This document shows positions 1 to 6,669 of a stretch of 11,000 nt of DNA, one piece after another. The DNA comes from Planococcus sp. (in: firmicutes) (lineage in GTDB: Bacteria > Bacillota > Bacilli > Bacillales_A > Planococcaceae). Below the pieces are notes generated by a model, which saw only the letters and a program-made list of their open reading frames with translations, did not search any database and had not been told where the DNA came from. The position numbers and the translations under genes were made by a program. The DNA lies in assembly GCA_030147455.1 (NCBI GenBank), contig JASKZU010000118.1, positions 1 through 11,000 on the forward strand. The letters are read 5' to 3'. How positions within the stretch are numbered: the stretch's first letter is position 1; each line of letters opens with the position of its first letter.

Positions 1-40
1 TTGCATTCTACCGGATTTGTCACTTCAAAAGAAACGAATT

Positions 41-77
41 AAAAAAGAAGCCTTAAATAGAGGCTTCTTTTTTTTTT
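41..77 (+). terminator. Rho-independent terminator of an upstream gene
   Basis: A perfect 7-bp stem (GAAGCCT at 47-53, AGGCTTC at 61-67) with a 7-nt loop is followed by ten T residues (68-77). A run of six A precedes the stem, so it could also work leftward. The gene it ends lies mostly outside the window. In frame 1 the window opens with 13 sense codons and a TAA at 40-42, a plausible C-terminus, but the other two forward frames are also open to positions 54-56 and 77-79. The upstream coding end therefore cannot be assigned. Confidence 0.85.
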
Positions 78-120
78 GATTTAATTTTATTGAACAAGTA
101 TAAAAATTGAGCAAAAAGAC

Positions 121-148
121 TTGTTATTTAAAAGGATGGTGGTATATT
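121..148 (+). promoter_or_regulatory. Candidate sigma-A promoter of the acyltransferase gene
   Basis: TTGTTA (121-126) and TATATT (143-148) are separated by 16 bp in a very AT-rich stretch between the upstream terminator and the acyltransferase. The predicted start near 155 would give a leader of about 70 nt. Other AT-rich hexamers nearby (for example TATTAT at 154-159) lack a matching -35, so this pair is the best but not a secure choice. Confidence 0.35.
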
Positions 149-226
149 TTATCTATTATATTTAAATGTAAAAGTACTTCTGGAATCAAAGGACCTTAGT
201 CTTTAGTTGAAGGAGGGCGGAGCGCT

Positions 227-1321
227 GTGAGAAAAAAGCTGGTGCTTATTCAATTGTCCCGTGCGCTCGTTCCGTTATTGGTTATGCTTCATCACTTGTC
301 CACGACGATGATGGATTATTACGGGTACAACATTTGGGGATTGTCGTATTTGCCTTTGACTGGAGGCGTCTATTATTTTTTCTCGTTGTCCGGGTTTATG
401 GCGTATTATATTTACAGAAACAAGTTTGGGCGCAGGGATGAGCTTCCGGATTTTCTCATAAATCGCTTTATTCGCATTTATCCGCTTTACTGGGTGGTCA
501 CGATCGTGTTCTTGCTGCTGGCTTTTGCTTTTCCATGGTTTGCCACAGGAGCAGAACAAGACCTGGGTGTGATCCTGACATCTATTTTCCTTATTCCAAA
601 TTCACAGTGGCAAGACCCGTTTGTGATAGTCGCCTGGTCGTTGGAATTCACAGTGTATTTTTACCTCATATTTTCGCTGTTGTTTTTATCCCCGCGGTGG
701 ATCGGCCGGCTGGCTTTTGGGGCTTGGGGGGCCTTTTCCGTTCTTGCGGTATGGGGGTTTGTATACATTGATTCTTTTTTGTTCGATTTCCTGTTTAGTT
801 CTGTTAATTTGATGTTTTTGGCGGGTGTGGCTTGTGCCTGGTTCGTGCTGCGTTTTCGCATTCCACTCGTTTATGGATACGCATTTGCTGCAATCGGGCT
901 GATCGGTTTTCCGGTAACGTGGTTGAATTCGTTGCATGGTTTTATGAATATAAGTTTTGAAGCAAGCGCAGGGGTGGCCATTGTTTTTTTATTGATTGGG
1001 CTTGGCGGAATTGATTTGAAGCAGGACATCCGAATTCCGAATTTCCTGCACGAACTCGGCAATGCGGCTTTTTCTATTTACCTTGTTCATAACATTGTAT
1101 TGGATTTGTTTTCAGAGTGGATGGACCGCTGGGGAATCTATGGATGGACAGGAGGATTTGGCATGAGCGCCTTGTTGTTCGGCTTAATGATTTTTGCCGG
1201 TGTGGCGGCGCACCGAAAAGTGGAATTGCCGCTTCATGCACTATTTAAAAAATGGCTGCTTCGAAAAAAAACCACATCTCCTGAAGCTAGCGGGATGAAA
1301 CCCGTTCATAAAAATCGCTGA
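227..1321 (+). CDS. Acyltransferase family 3 membrane protein (OafA/EpsH-like)
   Basis: This is an integral membrane acyltransferase of 364 residues, the usual length for the Acyl_transf_3 family. Such proteins move acetyl or other acyl groups onto sugars of surface polysaccharides, teichoic acids or exported glycolipids. The expected marks are visible: Arg12 with His22/His23 in the first helix, the RxxR stretch NRFIRIYP at 79-86, WSLE at 137-140 before a hydrophobic helix, and SIYLVH near 283-288. About ten hydrophobic segments span the chain, and the C-terminal tail (330-364) is basic and probably cytoplasmic. The GTG start is chosen because AGGAGGG (211-217) lies 9 nt upstream. The gene appears monocistronic between two terminators, so its neighbours give no clue to the acceptor. 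Family is secure; substrate is unknown. Confidence 0.88.
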   Translation: MRKKLVLIQLSRALVPLLVMLHHLSTTMMDYYGYNIWGLSYLPLTGGVYYFFSLSGFMAYYIYRNKFGRRDELPDFLINRFIRIYPLYWVVTIVFLLLAFAFPWFATGAEQDLGVILTSIFLIPNSQWQDPFVIVAWSLEFTVYFYLIFSLLFLSPRWIGRLAFGAWGAFSVLAVWGFVYIDSFLFDFLFSSVNLMFLAGVACAWFVLRFRIPLVYGYAFAAIGLIGFPVTWLNSLHGFMNISFEASAGVAIVFLLIGLGGIDLKQDIRIPNFLHELGNAAFSIYLVHNIVLDLFSEWMDRWGIYGWTGGFGMSALLFGLMIFAGVAAHRKVELPLHALFKKWLLRKKTTSPEASGMKPVHKNR

Positions 1322-1324
1322 ATA

Positions 1325-1362
1325 AAAAAATCCCCGACTCGTTATGAGTCAGGGGATTTTTT
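1325..1362. terminator. Bidirectional terminator between convergent genes
   Basis: The arms TCCCC-GACTC (1331-1340) and GAGTC-A-GGGGA (1346-1356) pair with one bulged A and a 5-nt loop. A-rich sequence lies on the left and a T-run (1357-1362) on the right, so it can stop transcription in both directions: the acyltransferase from the left and the DUF2892-type gene from the right, whose TAA is at 1361-1363. Confidence 0.85.
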
Positions 1363-1780
1363 ATTCAGGCTTATTCAATAGATTTTCAAGTGCTTTTTGT
1401 TCACGGCTGATTTCGTTTGGCGTACGCACTCCAGCTTTGCGGATAAGTGCAAGCGGCGGCGTCCATCCCTGTGCGGCGTTTTGGACCATTAAGACGCCGG
1501 CAATGCCGGACAAGAAGGCCCATTTTTTGTTGGTTCCGACGGCCAAGGCGGTCGAAGCAAGTGCAACAGAAGCCATACTCACAGCCAGCACGCGGTCGGT
1601 GTTCCATTCCTGGTCTAATTCCTCAATGCGCTCACGGATTGTTGAATCATCCTGGCGCTTATAGTAATTAACGGATGCTTCCGTTTCCCGTTCAATTTGT
1701 TGGTTGATGTGATCGGGCGTTTTGTCGTTTACTGTTGTTTGTGTTGATGGCAATTGTTCTTTCGCTAAATCCAATTCCAT
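1361..1780 (-). CDS. DUF2892 (YgaP-like transmembrane) family protein
   Basis: A 139-residue protein of unknown function. Residues 1-60 are polar and probably helical (SVNYYKRQDDSTIRERIEEL around 36-55). Two adjacent hydrophobic segments follow at about 64-82 and 86-103, joined by a short GTNKK turn, then the motif QGWTPPLALIRKAGVRT (103-120) and a charged tail. The paired helices followed by GW.PP....R..G.RT are what I associate with DUF2892, the membrane part of YgaP; the rhodanese domain of YgaP is absent. Start ATG 1778-1780 is preceded by GGAGG (1788-1792 on the complement) at 7 nt. It lies 90 bp downstream of the thioredoxin-like gene on the same strand but has its own candidate promoter. 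No function can be assigned from the context. Confidence 0.8.
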   Translation of the reverse strand: MELDLAKEQLPSTQTTVNDKTPDHINQQIERETEASVNYYKRQDDSTIRERIEELDQEWNTDRVLAVSMASVALASTALAVGTNKKWAFLSGIAGVLMVQNAAQGWTPPLALIRKAGVRTPNEISREQKALENLLNKPE

Positions 1781-1810
1781 GTCAAATCCTCCATTTCAAT
1801 ACTCGTTCTG

Positions 1811-1844
1811 ATTATAGTATTCCGCAATCCGCTCAGCTGTAAAC
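1811..1844 (-). promoter_or_regulatory. Candidate promoter of the DUF2892-type gene
   Basis: On the minus strand a perfect -10 hexamer TATAAT (1811-1816) lies about 30 nt upstream of the start codon, but no good TTGACA-like -35 sits 16-18 bp before it. Overlapping it is a pair resembling the sigma-B pattern GTTTAA / GGGTAT: GTTTAC (1839-1844), a 15-bp gap, then GGAATA (1818-1823). The sigma-B match is imperfect in both hexamers and the spacing is slightly long, so the sigma factor is unresolved. Confidence 0.4.
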
Positions 1845-1861
1845 CCGAAACTTTCGTTTAC
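1839..1861 (-). other. Hairpin in the tlpA-like / DUF2892 intergenic gap
   Basis: GTAAACGAA and TTC-GG-GTTTAC form an interrupted inverted repeat (9 bp with a 2-nt bulge and a 3-nt loop) starting 10 nt after the stop of the thioredoxin-like gene. No T-run follows on the minus strand, so it is not a standard intrinsic terminator. It could protect the upstream transcript's 3' end or be chance; its right arm overlaps the candidate sigma-B-like -35. Confidence 0.35.
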
Positions 1862-1870
1862 GTGTTGAAA

Positions 1871-2410
1871 TCAATCGATTCTATCGGTTTTGTCTTCCAG
1901 TACTTGTTCGTCTACGGGGCCAAGGATCTTTTCGGCGATTTCGCCGCGTGTATTTATAATATAAGTCGTTGGAACCGTTCGTACTTGATAGTTTTGAGCG
2001 GTGCTTCCTGTCTCGTCCATTGGAATCGAAAACGTCAACCCGAATTCATCTATAAACGCATCAATGGCTTCGCGGCCATTGTCTTGAGCGGTTAAATTGA
2101 CCGCCAGAATTTCAACGTCCTGGTGTTCATCTTCGTGAAATTGCTGCATATGGGGCATTTCGGCCCGGCACGGCGGACACCACGTCGCCCAAAAATTAAG
2201 GACGACTTTTGTGCCTTCATAATCGGACAATTGCACCACGCTGCCGTTTTGGTCCGTCAGCTCAAAATTGGGCGCTTGCATGCCCGGCTGGAGGCCGGAC
2301 GCGCCTGCTTCGCCTGTAGAAGCAGGCGGCGCGGATTCGTTTGTATAAAAATTAAAGGCAATGATGCCAATGCCTGCGAGAAGTACAAGTGCAAAAAAGA
2401 TTTTTTTCAT
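1871..2410 (-). CDS. Membrane-anchored TlpA/ResA-like thiol-disulfide oxidoreductase
   Basis: A 179-residue thioredoxin-fold protein of the TlpA/ResA type, held outside the membrane by an uncleaved N-terminal anchor (about 4-21). A Pro/Gly/Ala-rich linker (27-43) precedes the fold. The redox site WCPPC is at 77-81 (Cys78, Cys81) inside NFWATWCPPCRAEMP, and the cis-proline before the active site is in VPTTY (Pro147). There is no lipobox cysteine. Proteins of this kind reduce extracytoplasmic disulfides, for instance in apocytochrome c (ResA) or secreted enzymes. No cytochrome-maturation genes are next to it, so the partner is unknown and I do not call it resA. The start ATG overlaps the stop of nnrD by 4 nt (ATGA), with AAAGGAA about 10 nt upstream, so translation is probably coupled to nnrD. 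Confidence 0.9.
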   Translation of the reverse strand: MKKIFFALVLLAGIGIIAFNFYTNESAPPASTGEAGASGLQPGMQAPNFELTDQNGSVVQLSDYEGTKVVLNFWATWCPPCRAEMPHMQQFHEDEHQDVEILAVNLTAQDNGREAIDAFIDEFGLTFSIPMDETGSTAQNYQVRTVPTTYIINTRGEIAEKILGPVDEQVLEDKTDRID

Positions 2411-3276
2411 TTACGGGCAATTCCTTTCCGTTCGTATCGCTTCCACACGAACGGCAGCAGTTTCGGAATATCGCTGGCTACCATTGTATGGGCTGAACCT
2501 GTTTTGACAAATTCATCTGCGCACGCTCCGTGCAAAAAGACCGCATTTAACACCGCCCAATCCAGGTTTTCCTGGCATGTCGACAAGCCGAGCAATAAAC
2601 CTGTCAGCACATCGCCGCTTCCGCCTTTGGCAAGTCCTGAATTGCCGGTGGAGTTTTGGTATATCCGGCCGTCCGGAAAAGCGATGGTTGTCCCCGGTCC
2701 TTTCAACACAAGCGTGACATGTTGTTCTACGGCAAATGCATGGGCACAAGCAGCAGGCGACTGCTGGATCTGTTCGAGCGTGAAGCGGGAGATGCGCGCG
2801 AATTCGCCTGCGTGCGGCGTCAATACCGTCGGGGCCGAGCGTTTCGGGTAGACCCGGTCACTGAGTGCGCCGGCATCGAGTATGAGCGGTTTGCTGCTTG
2901 CCAGCAATGTTTGAACGGCAGCTTCCATCACTCCGTCGGCTTTTGTGCCCGGGCCGCAAGCGATTACTTTATAGGAATCTATCGGCAATAGACCGCTCGC
3001 AAGATCCAATAGCGCGTCTTCATAATAAGTAGCCTCTGCTGTTGCTTGAGCAATGGCCTGCATGGTAGCAGAGGCGGTGCCGATTTCCAGTTTGCCGACA
3101 CCGCTCCTCAGTGCAGCGGTTCCTGCAAGCAATGCAGCACCTGGCATGCCGGTGCTGCCGGCGACCAATAGCGCTGTGCCGAAACTGCCTTTATAGCTGT
3201 CTGCTTGGCGCTCATCCAACGAGCTTGCCACATCATCGTTTGTCCATATGTGGATATGGGGTAACTTATGGGTCAT
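2407..3276 (-). CDS. nnrD: ADP-dependent (S)-NAD(P)H-hydrate dehydratase
   Basis: This ribokinase-fold enzyme repairs damaged cofactor: it dehydrates (S)-NADHX and (S)-NADPHX back to NADH and NADPH at the cost of ADP (ATP in some eukaryotes). The 289 residues align by eye with B. subtilis YxkO (about 276 aa): the N-terminal KGSFGTALLVAGS (29-41), PGAALLAG (45-52), GPG (108-110), TPHAGEF (153-159), and the family signature GNSGLAKGGSGDVLTG at 211-226 with catalytic Asp222. The C-terminus LPFVWKRYE also matches. The epimerase half (NnrE) found fused in many bacteria is absent, as in B. subtilis. The start ATG 3274-3276 follows GGAGAG at about 7 nt. It heads a leftward group with the thioredoxin-like gene, an association of two redox-maintenance functions that may be meaningful or incidental. 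Confidence 0.95.
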   Translation of the reverse strand: MTHKLPHIHIWTNDDVASSLDERQADSYKGSFGTALLVAGSTGMPGAALLAGTAALRSGVGKLEIGTASATMQAIAQATAEATYYEDALLDLASGLLPIDSYKVIACGPGTKADGVMEAAVQTLLASSKPLILDAGALSDRVYPKRSAPTVLTPHAGEFARISRFTLEQIQQSPAACAHAFAVEQHVTLVLKGPGTTIAFPDGRIYQNSTGNSGLAKGGSGDVLTGLLLGLSTCQENLDWAVLNAVFLHGACADEFVKTGSAHTMVASDIPKLLPFVWKRYERKGIARK

Positions 3277-3567
3277 CGGTCATCTCTCCAATCGCGTTCA
3301 ATACCTTCATTGTAGACCATTGAGTAGAAAACTCCAGTTTGCGCTCTTAAATAGAAGGGGATGATAAACAAAATGCAAGGCAGGTATTTCGTACCACGAA
3401 GGATTAGGTTTTTAATTTTAAAAACTCAACGCTAAAGCAAATGAACTGAAATAGTCGAAAAACAAACAATCAGAATTGAATCCAAAGAACTGAACTTTCA
3501 GAAAACTGTGGTCAATAGAGCAAAGTTTTGTTATACTCAGCCTATTCGAGAAAAGGGAGTTGAGCCA
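3277..3567. other. Divergent intergenic region between nnrD and the M14 carboxypeptidase
   Basis: About 290 bp, AT-rich, with no credible gene. A promoter for the right-hand gene is visible at 3509-3537. For nnrD the best leftward -10 is TACAAT (3309-3314 on the complement), without a convincing -35. Two small inverted repeats occur: TTCGT-ACC-ACGAA (3388-3400) and GTTTTTA-ATTT-TAAAAAC (3408-3425). Neither is followed by a T-run. The middle (about 3340-3500) shows no conserved RNA element that I recognise. Confidence 0.5.
3509..3537 (+). promoter_or_regulatory. Sigma-A promoter of the M14 carboxypeptidase
   Basis: TGGTCA (3509-3514) and TATACT (3532-3537) are 17 bp apart. The predicted transcription start is near 3544, just before the ribosome-binding site GGGAG (3555-3559), giving a short leader. 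It lies within the longest possible open frame of the downstream gene, which argues that the frame's first ATG (3508) is not used. Confidence 0.55.
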
Positions 3568-4770
3568 GTGAGAAAGCAATTATTTCAGACGATGACAGTA
3601 GCAGGCCTATGTGCCATGCTTGCGATGCCGGTGCATGCAGCGCCGCCGCAAACGACTCAAACAGCGCAGCATCACCACGACAACGCGATTTCAGGTTTTA
3701 TTGACTATGCGGAATTGCAGCGTGAATTGGCAAAAATCGAAAAAACAAGCAAAGGTACAGTTGCTGTAGAAGTGGCCGGAAAATCTTTTGAAGGACGTGA
3801 CATTTACACAGCGACTGTCGGAACCGGCGATAAAGTGCTGTTGATTCAAAGCGAAATTCACGGCAATGAAAAAACGGGCACCGTGGCCATTCTTAACATG
3901 CTGAAGAGTTTATCGGGCAATTCAAAAGCGGCCAAAGCGCTTCGTGATGAGGTAACGGTCGTCTTTATGCCAATGATGAACCCGGACGCTTCTGAAGCTG
4001 ACAAACGCCGCAACAGCATGACGTGGGCGGATGTTTTGGCGGATTATCCGGAACTCTCAGGCGCGCAGCCTTCCTGGAACTACTTGGACCGCGGCGTAAG
4101 CCAAAGCTATGACTATGGTGCGAATCCTGGATTTGACGTAAACCGCGACTTTAACCCGGACCTTGACTATGTGCCGAATGCGGCGGATTTCCCTGGCTCT
4201 TCTAGCCAGCCAGGCTGGTTTATTACAAAAGAAGCGCAAGTGTCCCGCGATGTGTATAAATCGCTTCAGGCGGAATACGGAAATGTAGATGTCTTCGTCG
4301 ATGTGCACCATCAGGGCATGTATTATGTCGAAGGCACGGCTGATCCGGTCACACTTTCATTATCTGCACAATTTGTTCCGGATCCATCAACTGCTGCAGG
4401 CGCAAAATACGGCGAATACGCTGACCGCTATAACTATGATTTCTCCCGCCAGTTGAATGTCGCAGTTTACGACGAGCTGCAGTCATACGGCAATTCGAAA
4501 TTCACAAACGTATCCTTGTATTCGCAAGGACTGGATTTGCCGGGAACAGCACTGGGCACATACGCGCTGAACGGAAGCGGCACGGTGTTGTTTGAAGTGC
4601 GCGGCCAGACGCAATCGCTTGGCCAGAAGGAAAAAGGCCAATTGGTTAAATCGGTTGAACGCGGCTTGACAGCTATTGTGGAAGGTGTGGCAAACGACAG
4701 CGTGTACGATCTTGACCCGGAAGCCTATGAAAGCATTCCGCTCACATCTGCGCGCCCTGCCGCTAAATAA
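3568..4770 (+). CDS. Secreted M14-family zinc carboxypeptidase
   Basis: An exported metallocarboxypeptidase of 400 residues. The GTG start at 3568 is preferred over an in-frame ATG at 3508 because AAAGGGAG lies 8 nt before it and because translation then begins directly with a signal peptide: MRKQ, a hydrophobic core (LFQTMTVAGLCAMLAMP), and a cleavable VHA-A near residue 24. M14 residues are complete: HGNE zinc ligands His98 and Glu101, NPDA (138-141) and RRN (147-149), NRD (192-194) supplying the substrate-binding Asn/Arg pair, DVHHQG (246-251) with the third zinc ligand, and the catalytic Glu343 in LFEVRG. A His cluster sits just after the signal peptide. No sortase motif, S-layer domain or peptidoglycan-binding repeat is visible, so it is probably released. 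It may trim peptides for nutrition or cell-wall peptides; the specificity pocket cannot be read reliably. It stands alone between a promoter and a strong terminator. Confidence 0.92.
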   Translation: MRKQLFQTMTVAGLCAMLAMPVHAAPPQTTQTAQHHHDNAISGFIDYAELQRELAKIEKTSKGTVAVEVAGKSFEGRDIYTATVGTGDKVLLIQSEIHGNEKTGTVAILNMLKSLSGNSKAAKALRDEVTVVFMPMMNPDASEADKRRNSMTWADVLADYPELSGAQPSWNYLDRGVSQSYDYGANPGFDVNRDFNPDLDYVPNAADFPGSSSQPGWFITKEAQVSRDVYKSLQAEYGNVDVFVDVHHQGMYYVEGTADPVTLSLSAQFVPDPSTAAGAKYGEYADRYNYDFSRQLNVAVYDELQSYGNSKFTNVSLYSQGLDLPGTALGTYALNGSGTVLFEVRGQTQSLGQKEKGQLVKSVERGLTAIVEGVANDSVYDLDPEAYESIPLTSARPAAK

Positions 4771-4776
4771 GACTAG

Positions 4777-4805
4777 AAGCGCCGCCCCGGGGCGGCGCTT
4801 TTTTT
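4777..4805 (+). terminator. Strong terminator after the M14 carboxypeptidase
   Basis: Positions 4777-4800 form a perfect 24-nt palindrome made almost entirely of G and C, beginning AAGCGCCGCC and folding with a CCGG loop. It starts 6 nt after the TAA and runs into seven T (4799-4805). Confidence 0.93.
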
Positions 4806-4838
4806 ATGCAATGATAAATGCAGAGGAGGAAAGAGCCC

Positions 4839-5807
4839 ATGGCCATTACAAATTTGAGCAAACGCATTCAATTGATTGATGGATTCGACCTCGGGCTTCC
4901 CGAGCGAACCGGAAGCTATGTGATTCAAGAACAGGAAGTAACGATTGTCGAAACCGGCCCGAGCCCATCGGTGGCTTACGTGAAAGCCGGTCTCGAAGGG
5001 CTCGGAATACCACTCGAGCGCGTGCGTTATATTATCGTGACGCATATTCATTTGGACCATGCGGGCGGGGCGGGACTCCTGCTTCAGGACTGCCCGAATG
5101 CAACGCTTGTCGTCCACCAAAAAGGCGCACGCCACCTGTCAGATCCCGCGCGGCTTATTGCCGGTGCGAAAGCGGTGTATGGTGAACGCTTTGACGCCTT
5201 GTTTGACCCGATCCGTGCGGTGCCGAGCGAGCGCATATTGATTAAAGGAGAAGGCGATGAGCTTTGGATCGGCCCTTCGTGCACGCTTGAGTTTTGGGAT
5301 GCACCGGGGCATGCGTTTCATCATCTCGGTATCTACGACCCGGTATCAAACGGCCTGTTTGCAGGAGATACCGCTGGAATCCGCTACGCGCAGCTTGCAG
5401 AGCACGGCATTGATTTTTATTTGCCTTCGACATCGCCGACACAATTTGACCCGCTGCTGATGAAGCAGTCGATCGAGCGAATGGCCAGGAAGCGGCTGAG
5501 TATGGTGTATTTTGGGCATTTCGGTGCAACCGAGCGTGTAGAGGCGGCGCTTGAGCAGACGCTGGACTGGCTGGATCGATTTGTTGAACAAGGCGCATTG
5601 GCTTTTGGCGCCGAGGAGTCTTCCGATCAGTTGGCCGAGCGGCTCCAGGTTCTAGTGCAAGCGGAACTTGCCGAACTTGGAGTAAAAAAAGACGACAACG
5701 TCATGCCTTATATTGACATGGACCTGCAAGTGAGTGCACAAGGCTTGCTCGATTATTTCATCAAAAAAAGCGAGCGGGAACAAGGCCTGGTTGAGAGATC
5801 CCATTAA
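4839..5807 (+). CDS. MBL-fold metallo-hydrolase
   Basis: A cytosolic metallo-beta-lactamase-fold hydrolase of 322 residues with all metal ligands: THIHLDHAGG gives His69, His71, Asp73 and His74, APGH gives His158, GDTAG gives Asp177, and YFGHFGAT gives His227. This is the binuclear pattern of the glyoxalase II / lactonase-like branch. Residues 235-322 form a helical C-terminal extension beyond the core. The substrate cannot be named; family members cleave thioesters, lactones, phosphodiesters or other esters. The start at ATG 4839 is chosen because AGGAGGA (4824-4830) is 8 nt upstream; an in-frame ATG at 4818 would lie before that site and adds seven residues without a ribosome-binding site of its own. 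The gene lies between two terminators, 33 bp after the strong palindrome, and no clear promoter is visible in that short gap. Confidence 0.9.
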   Translation: MAITNLSKRIQLIDGFDLGLPERTGSYVIQEQEVTIVETGPSPSVAYVKAGLEGLGIPLERVRYIIVTHIHLDHAGGAGLLLQDCPNATLVVHQKGARHLSDPARLIAGAKAVYGERFDALFDPIRAVPSERILIKGEGDELWIGPSCTLEFWDAPGHAFHHLGIYDPVSNGLFAGDTAGIRYAQLAEHGIDFYLPSTSPTQFDPLLMKQSIERMARKRLSMVYFGHFGATERVEAALEQTLDWLDRFVEQGALAFGAEESSDQLAERLQVLVQAELAELGVKKDDNVMPYIDMDLQVSAQGLLDYFIKKSEREQGLVERSH

Positions 5808-5815
5808 GTGCAGGT

Positions 5816-5841
5816 GACTGCGGTTTACGCCGTCTTTTTTT
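5816..5841 (+). terminator. Probable terminator after the MBL-fold gene
   Basis: GACTGCG (5816-5822) and CGCCGTC (5828-5834) pair over six of seven positions around a GTTTA loop, followed by seven T (5835-5841). The stem is short with a central mismatch, so termination may be incomplete and allow read-through into the dehydrogenase gene, which has no obvious promoter of its own. Confidence 0.65.
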
Positions 5842-5898
5842 AGGGGAATACACAAACAGCAGAGAAAAATGTATTTGTTTAGAGAGGCGGAATTTATT

Positions 5899-6621
5899 GT
5901 GGCACAAATGTTAACAGAAAAAACAGCCATCATTACAGGAGCAGGACGCGGGATTGGGCGTGCGATTGCGCTCGCTTTGGCAAACGAAGGCGTCGCGGTC
6001 GGTCTGATCGCCCGGACAGAAGACGAACTCGGAAAAGTCGTACAGGAAATCCGGTCATTGCGTGGACGCGCATCTTTCGCAGTAGCGAACGTGTCCAACG
6101 AGCAGCAAGTCCAGGCCGCAGTCAAAAAACTGACCGATGAACTGGGAACAGTGGATATTTTGATCAACAACGCAGGCACCGGAAAATACGGGAAATTCAT
6201 GGAGCTTGGCACAGAAGATTGGCAAGACATGCTCAACATCAATTTGATGGGTATGGTCTATGCAGCGAAAGCGGTGCTCCCGCAGATGACCGAAAAGCAG
6301 CAAGGCGACATCGTCAATATTTCCTCTTCGTCAGGGCTTCGTGCAACGATTGGTTCAAGTGCCTACAGCGCCTCGAAATTTGCGGTGCTTGGCATGACTG
6401 AAGGCCTTATGCAGGAAGTGCGCAAAGACAACATCCGCGTGTTTGCACTGACGCCGAGCCGCGTCGTGACCGACATGACTGATGCGAGTTTCGACAGCGA
6501 AGCGGAAAAAGAGAAATTCATGCAGCCGGAAGATATTGCGGAATATGTCATATCCCAGCTAAAGCTGCATCCGCGCATCTTTATTCCCACATCCAGCCAG
6601 TGGGCAACCAATCCTTTCTAA
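5899..6621 (+). CDS. Short-chain dehydrogenase, YoxD / 3-ketoacyl reductase-like
   Basis: A cytosolic NAD(P)-dependent oxidoreductase of the classical SDR family, 240 residues. The nucleotide-binding TGAGRGIG is at 13-20, NNAG at 90-93, the catalytic Asn115, the serine stretch ISSSSG (141-146), and the active-site YSASK with Tyr156 and Lys160. An Arg after the second strand (IART, 37-40) suggests NADPH preference. The whole chain, including the end LKLHPRIFIPTSSQWATNPF, closely resembles B. subtilis YoxD (about 238 aa), annotated as a 3-oxoacyl-ACP reductase homologue; the true substrate is unproven. The GTG start at 5899 is chosen because GAGAGG (5882-5887) lies 11 nt upstream and the length then matches YoxD. 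An in-frame ATG at 5869 would add ten residues and lacks a good ribosome-binding site. Confidence 0.9.
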   Translation: MAQMLTEKTAIITGAGRGIGRAIALALANEGVAVGLIARTEDELGKVVQEIRSLRGRASFAVANVSNEQQVQAAVKKLTDELGTVDILINNAGTGKYGKFMELGTEDWQDMLNINLMGMVYAAKAVLPQMTEKQQGDIVNISSSSGLRATIGSSAYSASKFAVLGMTEGLMQEVRKDNIRVFALTPSRVVTDMTDASFDSEAEKEKFMQPEDIAEYVISQLKLHPRIFIPTSSQWATNPF

Positions 6622-6625
6622 TTTT

Positions 6626-6666
6626 AAAAACCCCCGGAGTGTCAAAAGACATTCCGGGGGTTTTTT
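6626..6666. terminator. Bidirectional terminator between the SDR gene and ptsI
   Basis: A 13-bp stem (CCCCCGGAGTGTC at 6631-6643, GACATTCCGGGGG at 6648-6660) contains one G-U pair and an AAAA loop. It is flanked by A (6626-6630) and T (6661-6666) runs, so it ends the dehydrogenase transcript rightward and the ptsHI transcript leftward. The ptsI stop lies only 4 bp away. Confidence 0.93.
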
Positions 6667-6669
6667 CGT

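Noticed and set aside
121..145. A sigma-B-like TGGTAT (140-145) upstream of the acyltransferase.
   Set aside because: No GTTTAA-like -35 lies 12-15 bp before it.
2123..2851. A 242-codon open frame on the plus strand opposite nnrD and the thioredoxin-like gene.
   Set aside because: Both opposite-strand genes have complete family motifs; the plus-strand translation is Cys/Arg-rich without any domain.
3388..3425. Two small inverted repeats in the nnrD-M14 gap, considered as operators or a terminator.
   Set aside because: They have 5- and 7-bp arms, the second in pure AT sequence, with no T-run after them and no gene end nearby. They fit chance in AT-rich DNA, so they are only mentioned in the intergenic entry.
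5652..6242. A 196-codon minus-strand frame across the MBL-SDR junction.
   Set aside because: It overlaps the conserved ends of two supported genes and the terminator between them, and its product is a low-quality Ser/Pro-rich string.
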